Source of the DNA: Spirochaetes bacterium ADurb.Bin110
Lineage (GTDB): Bacteria; Spirochaetota; Spirochaetia; Treponematales; Rectinemataceae
DNA: 35,296 nucleotides
Reading direction: 5' to 3'
NCBI GenBank assembly: GCA_002070755.1
Contig: MWDY01000169.1
Coordinates: 1-35,296, forward strand
Positions 28,201 to 35,296 of the stretch are shown one piece after another. How positions within the stretch are numbered: position 1 is the stretch's first letter; each line of letters opens with the position of its first letter. The notes under the pieces are model-generated. The model made no database searches and was not told the DNA's origin. It saw nothing but the letters and a program-made list of their open reading frames with translations. The translations under genes were made by a program, and so were the position numbers.

Positions 28201-29391
28201 TTATTTCAGTCCCTCAAGCACTTTTGCTGGTGAAGCCAGAATAGAAGGATTGAATATCTGCTGAAGCGATTGCGAAATCGTGTCGGAGACTGTTGCCCAG
28301 TCTTTTACTTTGTAAGAAGTTGATACCCAACCTTCGCTCTGATCTAGCATCTCATAGAACACAGCCTTCATTGGGTCGGCATTGAGCTTTTCTTTCTCTA
28401 CTACAGAGTGAAGGACAGGTAGTTCATGATCCAGTCTCATAATATTCGCTTCGGGAGAAACCCAGAACTTCATAAATCGCCACGCTGCATCCTTATTCTT
28501 TGATTTGTTGTACATTGCAATGCCTGATACAGAAATGACACTTATCGATTTCTTGCCCTTTTCCGCCGATGGCATCTTTGCTAAGCCAAAATTTACATTA
28601 GCTTCTTTAAGCGAAGGTATAGACCATGATCCGTTTATGAACATAGCAAGCTTGCCGGTTCTCATTTCTCTCGAACCAGAACCTTCGACAGATATGGCAT
28701 ATCCTTCTTTTATTGCATTTTGCATTTTGGTGAGCAGAGCGACTACCTTGGGATCCTTAAAGCCATTCTTGAATGACCCTTCAGGCCCAAGATAGCTTAC
28801 ACCAACATTCCATAGATAGTGCTCGAAATCATAAGGATCCGGCTCCTGCTGAAAAGCAAAGCCATAGATCTTTTGAGATGGATTTGCAACTTTCTTTGCT
28901 GTTGCCAATAGTTCATCCCAGGTCCAATCCCCCTTCGGATATGGGACACCGGCCTTATCGAAAAGATCTTTATTGTAGTACACCACATGAGTCGTATAGC
29001 CTATTGGAAGGCCAAGCAGTTTGCTTCCAATAGAATTATAATCGAAAAGTCCTTTATAGAAATCTCCCTTGAAGGACGCTGGTTCTTTAGATACCCAACT
29101 ATCGAGAGGTTCTAATCCATCTTTATAGTGTGCATAATTCCACATGTACATGACATCTGGGGCATCACCGGCACCAAAGCCTGTCGCAAGTTTTGTATCA
29201 AAGTCATCTCCATATGCTTCGAGCACGACCTGTAGATCGGGATTTTTTTCGTTGAATCGATCGACGATTCTTTGCTGAATATCGAGAGTCTCTTCCGAAT
29301 CCCATGTAGCAAAACGAATTGTTTGTTTTTTCTGGGCACCTGCAGCGAATATCAACCCAAAACACATCATTGCAGTGATAAATTTTCTCAT
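28201..29391 (-). CDS. Sugar ABC transporter substrate-binding protein
   Basis: The 396-residue class-1 extracellular solute-binding protein has a short signal peptide (residues 1-19, MRKFITAMMCFGLIFAAGA) without a lipobox Cys. Its mature part begins IRFATWDSEETLDIQQRIVDRFNEKNPDLQV, typical of the MalE/UgpB-like family, and contains GDAPDVMYMWNYAHY and GKLAMFINGSWSIPSLK. GGGAGG precedes the ATG. It heads the operon with two permeases and lacZ, so a disaccharide or galactoside ligand is likely, but the binding site cannot be read for specificity. Confidence 0.9.
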   Translation of the reverse strand: MRKFITAMMCFGLIFAAGAQKKQTIRFATWDSEETLDIQQRIVDRFNEKNPDLQVVLEAYGDDFDTKLATGFGAGDAPDVMYMWNYAHYKDGLEPLDSWVSKEPASFKGDFYKGLFDYNSIGSKLLGLPIGYTTHVVYYNKDLFDKAGVPYPKGDWTWDELLATAKKVANPSQKIYGFAFQQEPDPYDFEHYLWNVGVSYLGPEGSFKNGFKDPKVVALLTKMQNAIKEGYAISVEGSGSREMRTGKLAMFINGSWSIPSLKEANVNFGLAKMPSAEKGKKSISVISVSGIAMYNKSKNKDAAWRFMKFWVSPEANIMRLDHELPVLHSVVEKEKLNADPMKAVFYEMLDQSEGWVSTSYKVKDWATVSDTISQSLQQIFNPSILASPAKVLEGLK

Positions 29392-29434
29392 TTCTTTCCT
29401 CCCTTGTTATGATTGGTATACAAACCTAGTTCAT

Positions 29435-29463
29435 AGGATAAAGCGCCTTTAGTAAATTGTCAA
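29435..29463 (-). promoter_or_regulatory. Promoter of the lacZ operon
   Basis: On the minus strand TTGACA (29458-29463) is followed after 17 bases by TATCCT (29435-29440). It ends about 40 bases before the binding-protein start. The -10 region carries a weak inverted repeat CCTA-N5-TAGG (29425-29438 area). A LacI-family repressor gene lies divergent, as expected for a substrate-controlled operon. The 282-base gap between the two genes is very AT-rich. Confidence 0.6.
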
Positions 29464-29535
29464 TAAAATTTTTGTAAATATTTATTATTTATATAGTATG
29501 AAAAATGAGCTTCATCTAAATGCTTGAATATTATT

Positions 29536-29568
29536 ATGGCAATTATATTTCCATTATTTTATTGCCAT
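29536..29568. repeat. Perfect 8-base inverted repeat in the lac/LacI divergent region
   Basis: ATGGCAAT (29536-29543) and ATTGCCAT (29561-29568) are perfect reverse complements separated by 17 AT-rich bases. The layout could form a weak hairpin or present two half-sites for a dimer on the two sides of the helix. It lies about 105 bases before the LacI gene and over 70 bases upstream of the lac promoter. It is not the CG-centred palindrome usual for LacI-family proteins. Confidence 0.4.
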
Positions 29569-29673
29569 TACTCGACAATCATGAAACAAGCACTTTTAGG
29601 CAGAATCATCATTTTATCAGAATTATAGTAAATTTCCTTGACTATGAGCTTGATTTTGAGATAGCATAATGCT

Positions 29674-30708
29674 ATGGCCACAATTCATGAAATAGCCCAG
29701 CTAGCCAATGTGTCTCCAGCTACCGTCTCTAGAGTTCTAAATCATGACACGACGCTTTCAATCAGCAGCGATAAAAGGTTTAAAATCCTTGAGATAGCGG
29801 AAGATCTGAATTATAAAACCCCCAAAATAAGAAAACTCGAGAAAAGCAGCCTGAGAGATAACTTTGGAGCAGCGGGGGAAAGCATAGTCTGTATTCTGCT
29901 CTATTCTCAAGAAGAAGAGATCGATGATCCATATTATCTTGCAATACACCATGCTCTAAAAATAGCAGCAGCAAAGCGAGCATTCCGAATAGATGACATC
30001 TACTACAAAAAAAAGAATGACCTAGCATCGCTCTCTTTGGATAGGTTAGGAACTATCATTATTGGCAGCGAAGGTAGCTGTGATATATCATTTCTAAATT
30101 TCCTCAAGAAAGAGAAGAACGCCATCTGCGTCGACTTCGATCCTGATATGAAAAACATAGATGTTGTATGTGCAGATTTTCGGAAATCGATCAAAACAAT
30201 CGCAAAGAGATTCGCCGAATTGGGAATTTTGCGCATTGCTTATATTGGAGGCAAAGAAACATCTCCTCTCAAAGGAAAAGAAATAATCGACCCCCGAAGT
30301 GCAGAGTTCATAGAAGAATTTAGCAAACTGGGCATCTATAGAGAGGAATTCTTTAGAGCTTATGGATCATATAGCCCTGATAATGCGTATCAGTTGACTA
30401 AACAGCTTTTATCAAGCGCAGCAAAACCAGAGGCTATATTTGTTGCTAGCGATAATATGGCACTAGGCGTCTATAAAGCAATTTGTGAAACAGGCTTTTC
30501 GATTCCGCAGGATATAAAAGTTGTCAGCTGTAATGATCAGCCTGTATCGGCATATATGACACCTCCACTGAGCACGATAAGAATACCGAGAGCAGTGATG
30601 GCCTCAGTTGCACTATCTTTGGCATCATCCCGCGCCAAGGATCCCCGCGAGCTTGGCGTCAAAGTAATGGTGCCTACAGATGTAGTGTTTCGCAAAAGCT
30701 TTATCTAA
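29674..30708 (+). CDS. LacI-family transcriptional regulator
   Basis: The 344-residue protein starts with the LacI helix-turn-helix (MATIHEIAQLANVSPATVSR, then the hinge LNHDTTLSISSDKRFKILEIAEDLNYK), followed by a periplasmic-binding-like effector domain containing LGTIIIGSEG, RIAYIGG, PEAIFVASDNMALGVYKA and VVSCNDQPVSAYMTPPLSTIRIP. It is divergent from the sugar ABC/lacZ operon and is its obvious local regulator, probably released by a galactoside. The start codon has only a weak ribosome-binding site (GAGAT). Position 60-150 is unusually charged and Lys-rich for the family. Confidence 0.92.
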   Translation: MATIHEIAQLANVSPATVSRVLNHDTTLSISSDKRFKILEIAEDLNYKTPKIRKLEKSSLRDNFGAAGESIVCILLYSQEEEIDDPYYLAIHHALKIAAAKRAFRIDDIYYKKKNDLASLSLDRLGTIIIGSEGSCDISFLNFLKKEKNAICVDFDPDMKNIDVVCADFRKSIKTIAKRFAELGILRIAYIGGKETSPLKGKEIIDPRSAEFIEEFSKLGIYREEFFRAYGSYSPDNAYQLTKQLLSSAAKPEAIFVASDNMALGVYKAICETGFSIPQDIKVVSCNDQPVSAYMTPPLSTIRIPRAVMASVALSLASSRAKDPRELGVKVMVPTDVVFRKSFI

Positions 30709-30789
30709 TGAAGGATAAAGATCGAACCAATCGGGAATTACTATAATCTATACGTGAATCGAAAATAAAATAGCCAAAAATAGAAGCCC

Positions 30790-31551
30790 TCAAGCCATAT
30801 ATACGCCGCCATTGATATCCAATGTGGCGCCTGTAATAAACCCATCGTATTCGCTAGCAAGAAAAGCCACCGCGCGAGCGACATCCTCGCAGGTACCAGC
30901 CCTCTTTAGAGGTATATCGCGTATTGTAGCCTGCTTGGATTCTTCGCTTGTGTGAATAGCGTGAAAAGCAGAACCGAGAATAAAACCTGGCGCCACGGCA
31001 TTTACTCTAATGCCATAGGGTGCAAGCTCGGTGGAGAGCGCGCGCGTAAGAGTAAGAATGGCCCCTTTGGTAATCGAATAGATTGCGGAGCCACCATGCC
31101 CGCCCTTTCGTCCAGCTAGCGATGCAAGGTTTACGATCGAAGCGCAACCTGACTTTTTCAATAAAGGTATCATGGCACGCGTGACCAAGACATTTGAATC
31201 CAGATTTACGGCCACGACTTTTCGGTAGAAATCCATTTGGACTTCCTCTAGTTTGTAGCGCCCCACCAGGTCGCCTGCATTGTTGACAAGCACATCGAGA
31301 TTATTCCATCTCTCTAATACAAAATCAGTCAATGCCTGAACGCCTGCCTCTTCCGTAAGATCTGCCTGCACCACTTCTGCTTTGCCACCAGAATCGCATA
31401 TTTGCGCTGCCAGGCTTTCAGCTGAATCTCTGCTTTTATGATAATGAATAATGAGTGCAGCACCCATATTTGCCAATTCCTGAGAGATAGCCCTTCCTAT
31501 ACCAGAAGCTCCTCCGGTCACTAGAGCTTTTTTCCCTTTCAGACTGTTCAT
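30790..31551 (-). CDS. Short-chain dehydrogenase/reductase (SDR)
   Basis: This is a classical 253-residue SDR. The NAD(P)-binding TGGASGIG is at residues 12-19, NNAG follows the fourth strand, the catalytic Ser is in IVNLASLAG and the Tyr-Lys pair in YSITK. The C-terminus ends DINGGVYMA. The start is taken at 31551, where GGAG is six to seven bases upstream and the length matches the family; longer readings to 31563 or 31620 add no conserved sequence. The gene is divergent from the TRAP operon. Family members include sugar and polyol dehydrogenases, KduD and FabG; context favours a sugar-acid or sugar oxidation step, which is inference. Confidence 0.88.
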   Translation of the reverse strand: MNSLKGKKALVTGGASGIGRAISQELANMGAALIIHYHKSRDSAESLAAQICDSGGKAEVVQADLTEEAGVQALTDFVLERWNNLDVLVNNAGDLVGRYKLEEVQMDFYRKVVAVNLDSNVLVTRAMIPLLKKSGCASIVNLASLAGRKGGHGGSAIYSITKGAILTLTRALSTELAPYGIRVNAVAPGFILGSAFHAIHTSEESKQATIRDIPLKRAGTCEDVARAVAFLASEYDGFITGATLDINGGVYMA

Positions 31552-31591
31552 GAAAGACTCCATAAAATGAATATAGCCAAAGCGTATTGCT

Positions 31592-31620
31592 AGTATAGAT
31601 ACAAGCCAAGGCCCATACAA
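31592..31620 (-). promoter_or_regulatory. Candidate promoter for the SDR gene
   Basis: Minus-strand TTGTAT (31615-31620) and TATACT (31592-31597) are 17 bases apart and lie about 41 bases before the chosen start at 31551. The -10 matches five of six consensus bases and the -35 only three. Confidence 0.5.
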
Positions 31621-31750
31621 GTTGAATGATTGGAAAATCGAATGTTGTCAAACTAGATCGATTATGCTTGCTAGATGACCTTACAGAAATCGATCAGTAT
31701 TAGCTAATAGATTCTGCTGCTTTTTAGTTAAAATTTTTCTCTAATTGCCC

Positions 31751-31778
31751 TTGACAATCGCAAAAGATGGTTTATGAT
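31751..31778 (+). promoter_or_regulatory. dctP: Promoter of the TRAP operon
   Basis: TTGACA (31751-31756) and TATGAT (31773-31778) are 16 bases apart, a near-consensus sigma-70 type promoter. Transcription would start near 31785, giving a leader of about 160 bases before dctP. The first operator begins at 31788, covering the start point. Confidence 0.65.
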
Positions 31779-31787
31779 ATGAAACAG

Positions 31788-31806
31788 GATTCCATATTGT
31801 GGAATC
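31788..31806. promoter_or_regulatory. Operator 1 of the TRAP operon (inverted repeat)
   Basis: GATTCCA and TGGAATC are perfect seven-base arms around TATTG. The core is TTCCA-N5-TGGAA, identical in arm and spacing to operator 2. It lies immediately downstream of the likely start point, where binding would block transcription. Confidence 0.6.
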
Positions 31807-31844
31807 TCACGGACGGATCTCAGGGTTTATAGCATCTTTGAAAT

Positions 31845-31865
31845 ATATTCCAAACTTTGGAATAT
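31845..31865. promoter_or_regulatory. Operator 2 of the TRAP operon (inverted repeat)
   Basis: ATATTCCAAA and TTTGGAATAT are perfect ten-base arms around a single central C. The core TTCCA-N5-TGGAA matches operator 1. Centres are 58 bases apart (31797 and 31855), so cooperative binding or a small loop is possible. The bound regulator is not encoded next door. Confidence 0.6.
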
Positions 31866-31943
31866 TAGTAAGTCTTAGTTGCCTTGAGATCTTTTCGAAG
31901 GATTAATGATCTTAGATATCAACAATTATAAGAGGTATTTGTT

Positions 31944-32915
31944 ATGAAGAAAAAACTAATCACTCTGGCTGCGCTTTTGCTCATTGCGACATGCTTCGCC
32001 GCTGCCGCTCCAAAGTACAACTGGAAGCTTGCTTCGGTGTTGCCCGAGTCACATCCGGTTCATCAAGCTCTGGTTTTCTTCGCCGATGAATTGGCACGCA
32101 AAAGCAATGGTGATATCAAAGTCACCCTTTTCCCTGCCGGGCAGTTAGGTCAGGAGGCGGATTACATCCAAGCTGTAAAAATTGGATCATTGGAATTCTC
32201 CAAAGTCTCGTCAGGTCCCCTTGGACAGTATGCTCCAACTCTACAAGTTGTCTCTCTGCCTCTAATCTGGAGAGACCTGGACCATCAGCATAGAGTTCTG
32301 CAAGGGCAAGTTGGCAAACAACTGATGGCAGATCTCGATAAAGCGGGTTTCAAGGGACTAGCCTTTATGGACGCAGGATTCCGATCGATCACCGCAAAGA
32401 AGCCCATTTATACGCCTGCTGATCTCAAAGGCTTAAAGATTCGCGTTATGCAGTCTAAGCCCCTTATCGATACAATAAATGCATTGGGTGCAACGGCGGT
32501 TCCAATGGGTCAGTCTGAAGTCTACAGCGCGCTGCAGACAAATGTCATCGATGGCTGGGAAAACAACGAGCCCACAGTGCTATCCTTCAACATGCAGGAA
32601 GTCGCCAAATATTTCTCTTATACGCGCCATTCTTCCATTCCCGATATCCTCATTATGAATAAGAAACTCTTCGATGGGCTCCCCAAAAACATCCAGACCA
32701 TGATCGAAGAGACAGCTTTCGAGGCCATGCAGAAGCACAATCAGCTCTGGGGTGAAATGATCGATAAAACCGTTGCGGAGCTAAAAGCCAAGGGCATGAT
32801 CTTCAATGAAGTCAAGGATATCACCGAATTCCAAAAAGCCTGCGCCGGAGTATGGAAAGAATTCGAGCCAATCGTTGGAAAAGATTTGATAGACGCTATC
32901 GTCAATACAAAGTAG
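31944..32915 (+). CDS. dctP: TRAP transporter substrate-binding protein, DctP family
   Basis: DctP proteins capture carboxylated solutes outside the membrane. This 323-residue protein has a signal peptide (residues 1-21 or so, ending FAAA) and the DctP markers: LASVLPESHPVHQAL, LFPAGQLGQEADYIQAV near 62-79, and LKGLKIRVMQSKPL with Arg167, the residue that normally salt-bridges the substrate carboxylate. VIDGWENNEP near 201 is also typical. It is divergent from the SDR gene and followed by DctQ and DctM after a strong hairpin. In this pectin-rich setting a uronate or aldonate ligand is plausible but unproven. AGAGG precedes the ATG. Confidence 0.92.
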   Translation: MKKKLITLAALLLIATCFAAAAPKYNWKLASVLPESHPVHQALVFFADELARKSNGDIKVTLFPAGQLGQEADYIQAVKIGSLEFSKVSSGPLGQYAPTLQVVSLPLIWRDLDHQHRVLQGQVGKQLMADLDKAGFKGLAFMDAGFRSITAKKPIYTPADLKGLKIRVMQSKPLIDTINALGATAVPMGQSEVYSALQTNVIDGWENNEPTVLSFNMQEVAKYFSYTRHSSIPDILIMNKKLFDGLPKNIQTMIEETAFEAMQKHNQLWGEMIDKTVAELKAKGMIFNEVKDITEFQKACAGVWKEFEPIVGKDLIDAIVNTK

Positions 32916-32970
32916 TCCGCTCTATTGCTTGAATTCCAAATATTCTCTGCAATGACAAGCGGAAAAACAG

Positions 32971-33000
32971 TGGGCGGTAGATATTCTACCGCCCATTTTT
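32971..33000 (+). terminator. Intrinsic terminator/attenuator between dctP and dctQ
   Basis: TGGGCGGTAGA and TCTACCGCCCA form a perfect 11-base stem with a three-base TAT loop, followed by TTTTT. It begins about 55 bases after the dctP stop and just before dctQ. It is the strongest terminator-like structure in the window and should limit membrane-subunit expression relative to the binding protein. Confidence 0.85.
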
Positions 33001-33045
33001 AGAATGAAAATATATTGCTCTTATGCAGATAACGAGGGAGGCTAT

Positions 33046-33573
33046 ATGCGAAAAGACCTTTGGCGTATTGCCAATAGATTTGAACGGATATTGACAGGAT
33101 TCATCGCTGTTTTAATGGTGATAGTGACCATTGTGGTTTGCTGGCAGGTCTTCGATCGTTATGTGCTGCATAAGAGTCCATATTGGGCTGAAGAGTTCTC
33201 GGTGACAGCAATGATGTGGATGGGGCTACTAGGAGCTGCCAGCGCAGTATGGACTGGCGACCACATGAGACTCGAATTGCTCACCAAACACCTCCCTGCA
33301 CGTTTTGGATTGATTTTGGAGATATTGATCGAGGGAGCAATAATTTATTTCTCTTATTTCTTATTCAAGCAAGGCATTGAACTTGCAAGCGCAATGTGGA
33401 CGAGCCAATTATCTACCATTCGACTTTCTATTGGGATTACCTACCTCGTTATCCCGATTTCCGCTGGTATCATGATTCTTTTTGCTATTCTCAAGATTGT
33501 GAAGAAGGCAAGCGGAGCAAATGCAAAATCCGGCCAACAAGAAATCGAAAACGGAGGAGAAAATGCTCGCTGA
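33046..33573 (+). CDS. dctQ: TRAP transporter small permease subunit, DctQ family
   Basis: The 175-residue membrane protein has four hydrophobic segments and the DctQ signature around PYWAEEFSVTAMMWMGLLGAA, with WTGDHMRLELLTKHLP in the cytoplasmic loop. It contacts DctM and helps receive substrate from DctP. The start at 33046 has GGGAGG four bases upstream; the in-frame ATG at 33004 lies directly against the terminator hairpin with no ribosome-binding site and is rejected. The gene overlaps dctM by 11 bases. Confidence 0.9.
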   Translation: MRKDLWRIANRFERILTGFIAVLMVIVTIVVCWQVFDRYVLHKSPYWAEEFSVTAMMWMGLLGAASAVWTGDHMRLELLTKHLPARFGLILEILIEGAIIYFSYFLFKQGIELASAMWTSQLSTIRLSIGITYLVIPISAGIMILFAILKIVKKASGANAKSGQQEIENGGENAR

Positions 33574-34846
33574 AATTGTACTATTGGGATCCTTTGTAAT
33601 CCTTATACTCCTTGGCGTACCGATTTCCTTTGGTCTGGGCATTTCATCCTTGCTTTCTGCCTTTGCTGCAGGTCTGCAGCCAGCTATCATAGCTCAGCGT
33701 GTCGCCGCAGGCATGCAATCGTTCCCTCTCCTCGCAATTCCACTGTTTATCCTGGCCGGAGCATTGATGGCTAACGGAGGGGTCGCTAAACGAATGGTGG
33801 ATTTGGCCTATGTAATCGTAGGCCCCTTGCCTGGCGGTCTTGCCATTGTGAATTGTATCGAATCTATGTTCTTTGGTGGAGTTTCCGGTTCAGCGGTCGC
33901 TGATGTATCCTCTACAGGACCAATAATGATCCCCATGATGGTAGAAAAAGGCTATGATAAGGATTTTTCTGTGGCGCTCACGGTGGCCTCAGCGAGTCAA
34001 GGTATAATCATTCCGCCTTCTCATAATATGGTGATCTATGCAATGGTAGCAGGAGGAGTCTCTGTTGGGAAACTTTTTCTAGCTGGCTATATTCCAGGAA
34101 TACTATTGGGCATTGCGCTGGCCATTGCGTGCTACTTTATTGCACTAAAGCGCAAGTATCCATGCGAAAAGCGCCCTCCATTCAAAGAGAGCTTACATAT
34201 TGTGATCGATGGAATTCTCGCTCTCCTTTGCGCTGCCATCATTATTGTAGGCATTGTCGCAGGCATCTTTACTGCGACTGAAGCGTCGGCAGTAGCGGTC
34301 CTGTACGCAGCCTTCTTGGGCTTCTTTGTCTTCAGAGAGCTCAAAATAAAAGATCTGTGGCCAATTTTCATGGATTCGGTCAAAACAACTGCGGTGGTCT
34401 TTTTCCTTATAGGCTGTGCTTCTGCTTTTGGTTGGATGATGACCTATTTACAGATACCTCTTGCTGTCATGAATTTCTTCCTGAGTCTGACAAACAATCG
34501 CTTTCTCATACTTTTGCTTGTCAATGTCCTTCTCCTTTTGTTGGGCATGGTTATGGATGTCGCGCCACTTATCGTAATTGTCACGCCCGTATTGCTACCG
34601 GTTGTCAAGGCAGCAGGAATGAGCGAGATAACCTTTGGTATAGTGCTCATGCTCAATTTAGGAATCGGCCTCACGACACCGCCAGTAGGGGCAAGCCTTT
34701 TTACTGGATGTATGATAGGCAAGACAACCATCGAAAAGGTAAGCAAGGCAATGCTTCCACTCTGGCCTGCGATGCTCGTAGTCCTATTTCTTGTGACCTA
34801 TGTTCCATGGTTTACAGAGTTTTTGCCCAATCTTTTTATGAAGTGA
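33563..34846 (+). CDS. dctM: TRAP transporter large permease subunit, DctM family
   Basis: The 427-residue protein forms the sodium-coupled translocation channel. It has about 12 helices, SFGLGISSLLSAF near the start, FFGGVSGSAVADVSSTGPIM near 110, and NLGIGLTTPPVGASLFTGCMIG near the C-terminus, all DctM hallmarks. The chosen ATG at 33563 is preceded by GGAGG; an upstream in-frame ATG at 33521 falls inside dctQ. It ends 14 bases before the right insertion sequence and has no terminator of its own in the window. Confidence 0.93.
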   Translation: MLAEIVLLGSFVILILLGVPISFGLGISSLLSAFAAGLQPAIIAQRVAAGMQSFPLLAIPLFILAGALMANGGVAKRMVDLAYVIVGPLPGGLAIVNCIESMFFGGVSGSAVADVSSTGPIMIPMMVEKGYDKDFSVALTVASASQGIIIPPSHNMVIYAMVAGGVSVGKLFLAGYIPGILLGIALAIACYFIALKRKYPCEKRPPFKESLHIVIDGILALLCAAIIIVGIVAGIFTATEASAVAVLYAAFLGFFVFRELKIKDLWPIFMDSVKTTAVVFFLIGCASAFGWMMTYLQIPLAVMNFFLSLTNNRFLILLLVNVLLLLLGMVMDVAPLIVIVTPVLLPVVKAAGMSEITFGIVLMLNLGIGLTTPPVGASLFTGCMIGKTTIEKVSKAMLPLWPAMLVVLFLVTYVPWFTEFLPNLFMK

Positions 34847-34859
34847 GTTGAACATAACA

Positions 34860-35296
34860 ATACTGCTACGAACCTTGTGTATATTGCTTTAGCAATCTGC
34901 GAGGAGGGTTCTTCAGGCATAAGCATAGAAAGGCACATACTCAGCTTTTCTCTTAAGTGGAGTTGAGAAACTCCTAAGCCATAGCCTTCTTTCAAGAATC
35001 GACAATCCTATTCTGCTTAGAAATGCACGCTCTTTGAACTGTGATTCTCTAGCCTTGCAAATCGCATTTCTTTCAATACCAGCTACTTCAGCATGCGTCA
35101 GAATGATATGCTTAGCAATCCTGTAATGTTTTTCATAATTGTGCCAGCCTAAGTATACGACAAGGCGATTCAACATATTCGCGACATTCCTGGGAAAGCA
35201 CACTGTTTCGCGGCGATGGTCAGCAAGATCCTTTCTAAGCTCTCTGTCGAGATAGTTTGAGGCAAAGAGAGGATTCTGGAAGGTACGTGGGACTTT
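34860..35296 (-). mobile_element. Right IS copy, 3' part (partial at window edge)
   Basis: 34860-34983 is the inverted copy of 1-124. The element continues to the window end with transposase coding sequence and reads toward the island from the right, as the left copy does from the left. The inner terminus is probably near 34860, fourteen bases after dctM. The transposase 5' part and the outer terminus are outside the window. Confidence 0.8.
34913..35296 (-). CDS. Transposase, C-terminal 127 residues (partial)
   Basis: The open frame runs off the window edge and ends in TGA at 34913-34915. It encodes RTFQNPLFASNYLDRELRKD near the left of the fragment, then HRRETVCFPRNVANMLNRLV and WHNYEKHYRIAKHI, then THAEVAGIERNAICKA. 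This type of C-terminus, rich in basic residues with an Asn-Pro-Leu-Phe and Asp-Arg-Glu core, resembles IS-encoded transposases with a C-terminal DNA-binding or catalytic tail, but I cannot name the family. The ATG-like GTG at 35203 is internal. Its last 22 residues recur at 3-71. Confidence 0.6.
   Translation of the reverse strand, partial: KVPRTFQNPLFASNYLDRELRKDLADHRRETVCFPRNVANMLNRLVVYLGWHNYEKHYRIAKHIILTHAEVAGIERNAICKARESQFKERAFLSRIGLSILERRLWLRSFSTPLKRKAEYVPFYAYA

Larger units (their letters stand above)
31552..31943. other. 392-base divergent control region, SDR gene and TRAP operon
   Basis: No coding sequence is supported in this gap. It holds a minus-strand promoter near the SDR gene, a plus-strand promoter for dctP and two matching inverted-repeat operators between that promoter and dctP, each listed separately. 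The stretch 31621-31740 is AT-rich with several ATCGAT-like words but no structure I can support. Confidence 0.6.

Noticed and set aside
29475..29484. TAAATATTTA palindrome upstream of the lac promoter as a LacI operator
   Set aside because: It is purely AT in an AT-rich stretch and lacks the central CG usual in LacI sites; it is likely by chance.
30709..30789. Terminator between the LacI and SDR genes
   Set aside because: I could not find a stem with a U-run in either direction; the gap is AT-rich only.
33004..33045. Upstream start for DctQ at 33004
   Set aside because: It lies against the terminator U-run without a ribosome-binding site; 33046 has GGGAGG.

Overview
The window looks like a carbohydrate-utilisation island from a heterotrophic, host-associated or sediment anaerobe. 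A spirochaete (Spirochaetales-like) is my best guess. It rests on the very long LacI-sensor/AraC fusion regulator, the LipO/YtcQ-type and BMP-type ABC systems and the style of the partial transposase. This is inference from gene style; no rRNA or other phylogenetic marker is present. I see no tRNA, rRNA, CRISPR array, phage gene or replication origin.

Layout. Both edges carry the 3' end of the same insertion sequence in inverted orientation (1-124 and 34860-35296), with the last 22 transposase codons identical at the protein level. Between them: (a) 148-2828, a DUF1836 gene, an SGNH hydrolase gene and a queuosine salvage pair (YhhQ-type transporter plus QueF) behind a preQ1-I riboswitch; (b) 2916-9296, an MFS transporter and a complete BMP-family ABC importer (binding protein, double ATPase, two permeases); (c) 9283-19024, a pectin/rhamnogalacturonan locus: GH105 hydrolase, LipO/YtcQ-type binding protein, two permeases and a 1129-residue fusion regulator on the minus strand, with a divergent GH28 polygalacturonase; (d) 19094-20338, a CorA-type metal transporter; (e) 20431-30708, a beta-galactoside-type locus: sugar ABC importer, LacZ-type GH2, a GH63-like MGH1 hydrolase and an EamA transporter on the minus strand, with a divergent LacI regulator; (f) 30790-34846, an SDR oxidoreductase divergent from a DctP-DctQ-DctM TRAP transporter whose promoter carries two matching inverted-repeat operators.

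How it works together. The glycoside hydrolases lack signal peptides, so the cell probably imports oligosaccharides (pectic fragments through the 9-14 kb importer, galactosides through the 26-29 kb importer) and cleaves them inside. The TRAP system plausibly brings in a free uronate or similar acid, but its substrate is not proven. The enzymes that would metabolise unsaturated uronates (KduI, KduD, KdgK and others) are not obvious here, so the pathway must be completed elsewhere.

Main points of interest: inverted IS copies bracketing the whole island; a LacI-AraC fusion with a histidine-kinase-like middle that has lost its phospho-acceptor His and catalytic Asn; strong hairpins directly after the binding-protein gene in three unrelated transport operons; a riboswitch followed by a hairpin that puts the start codon in its loop; and a pair of TTCCA-N5-TGGAA operators with no regulator gene alongside.
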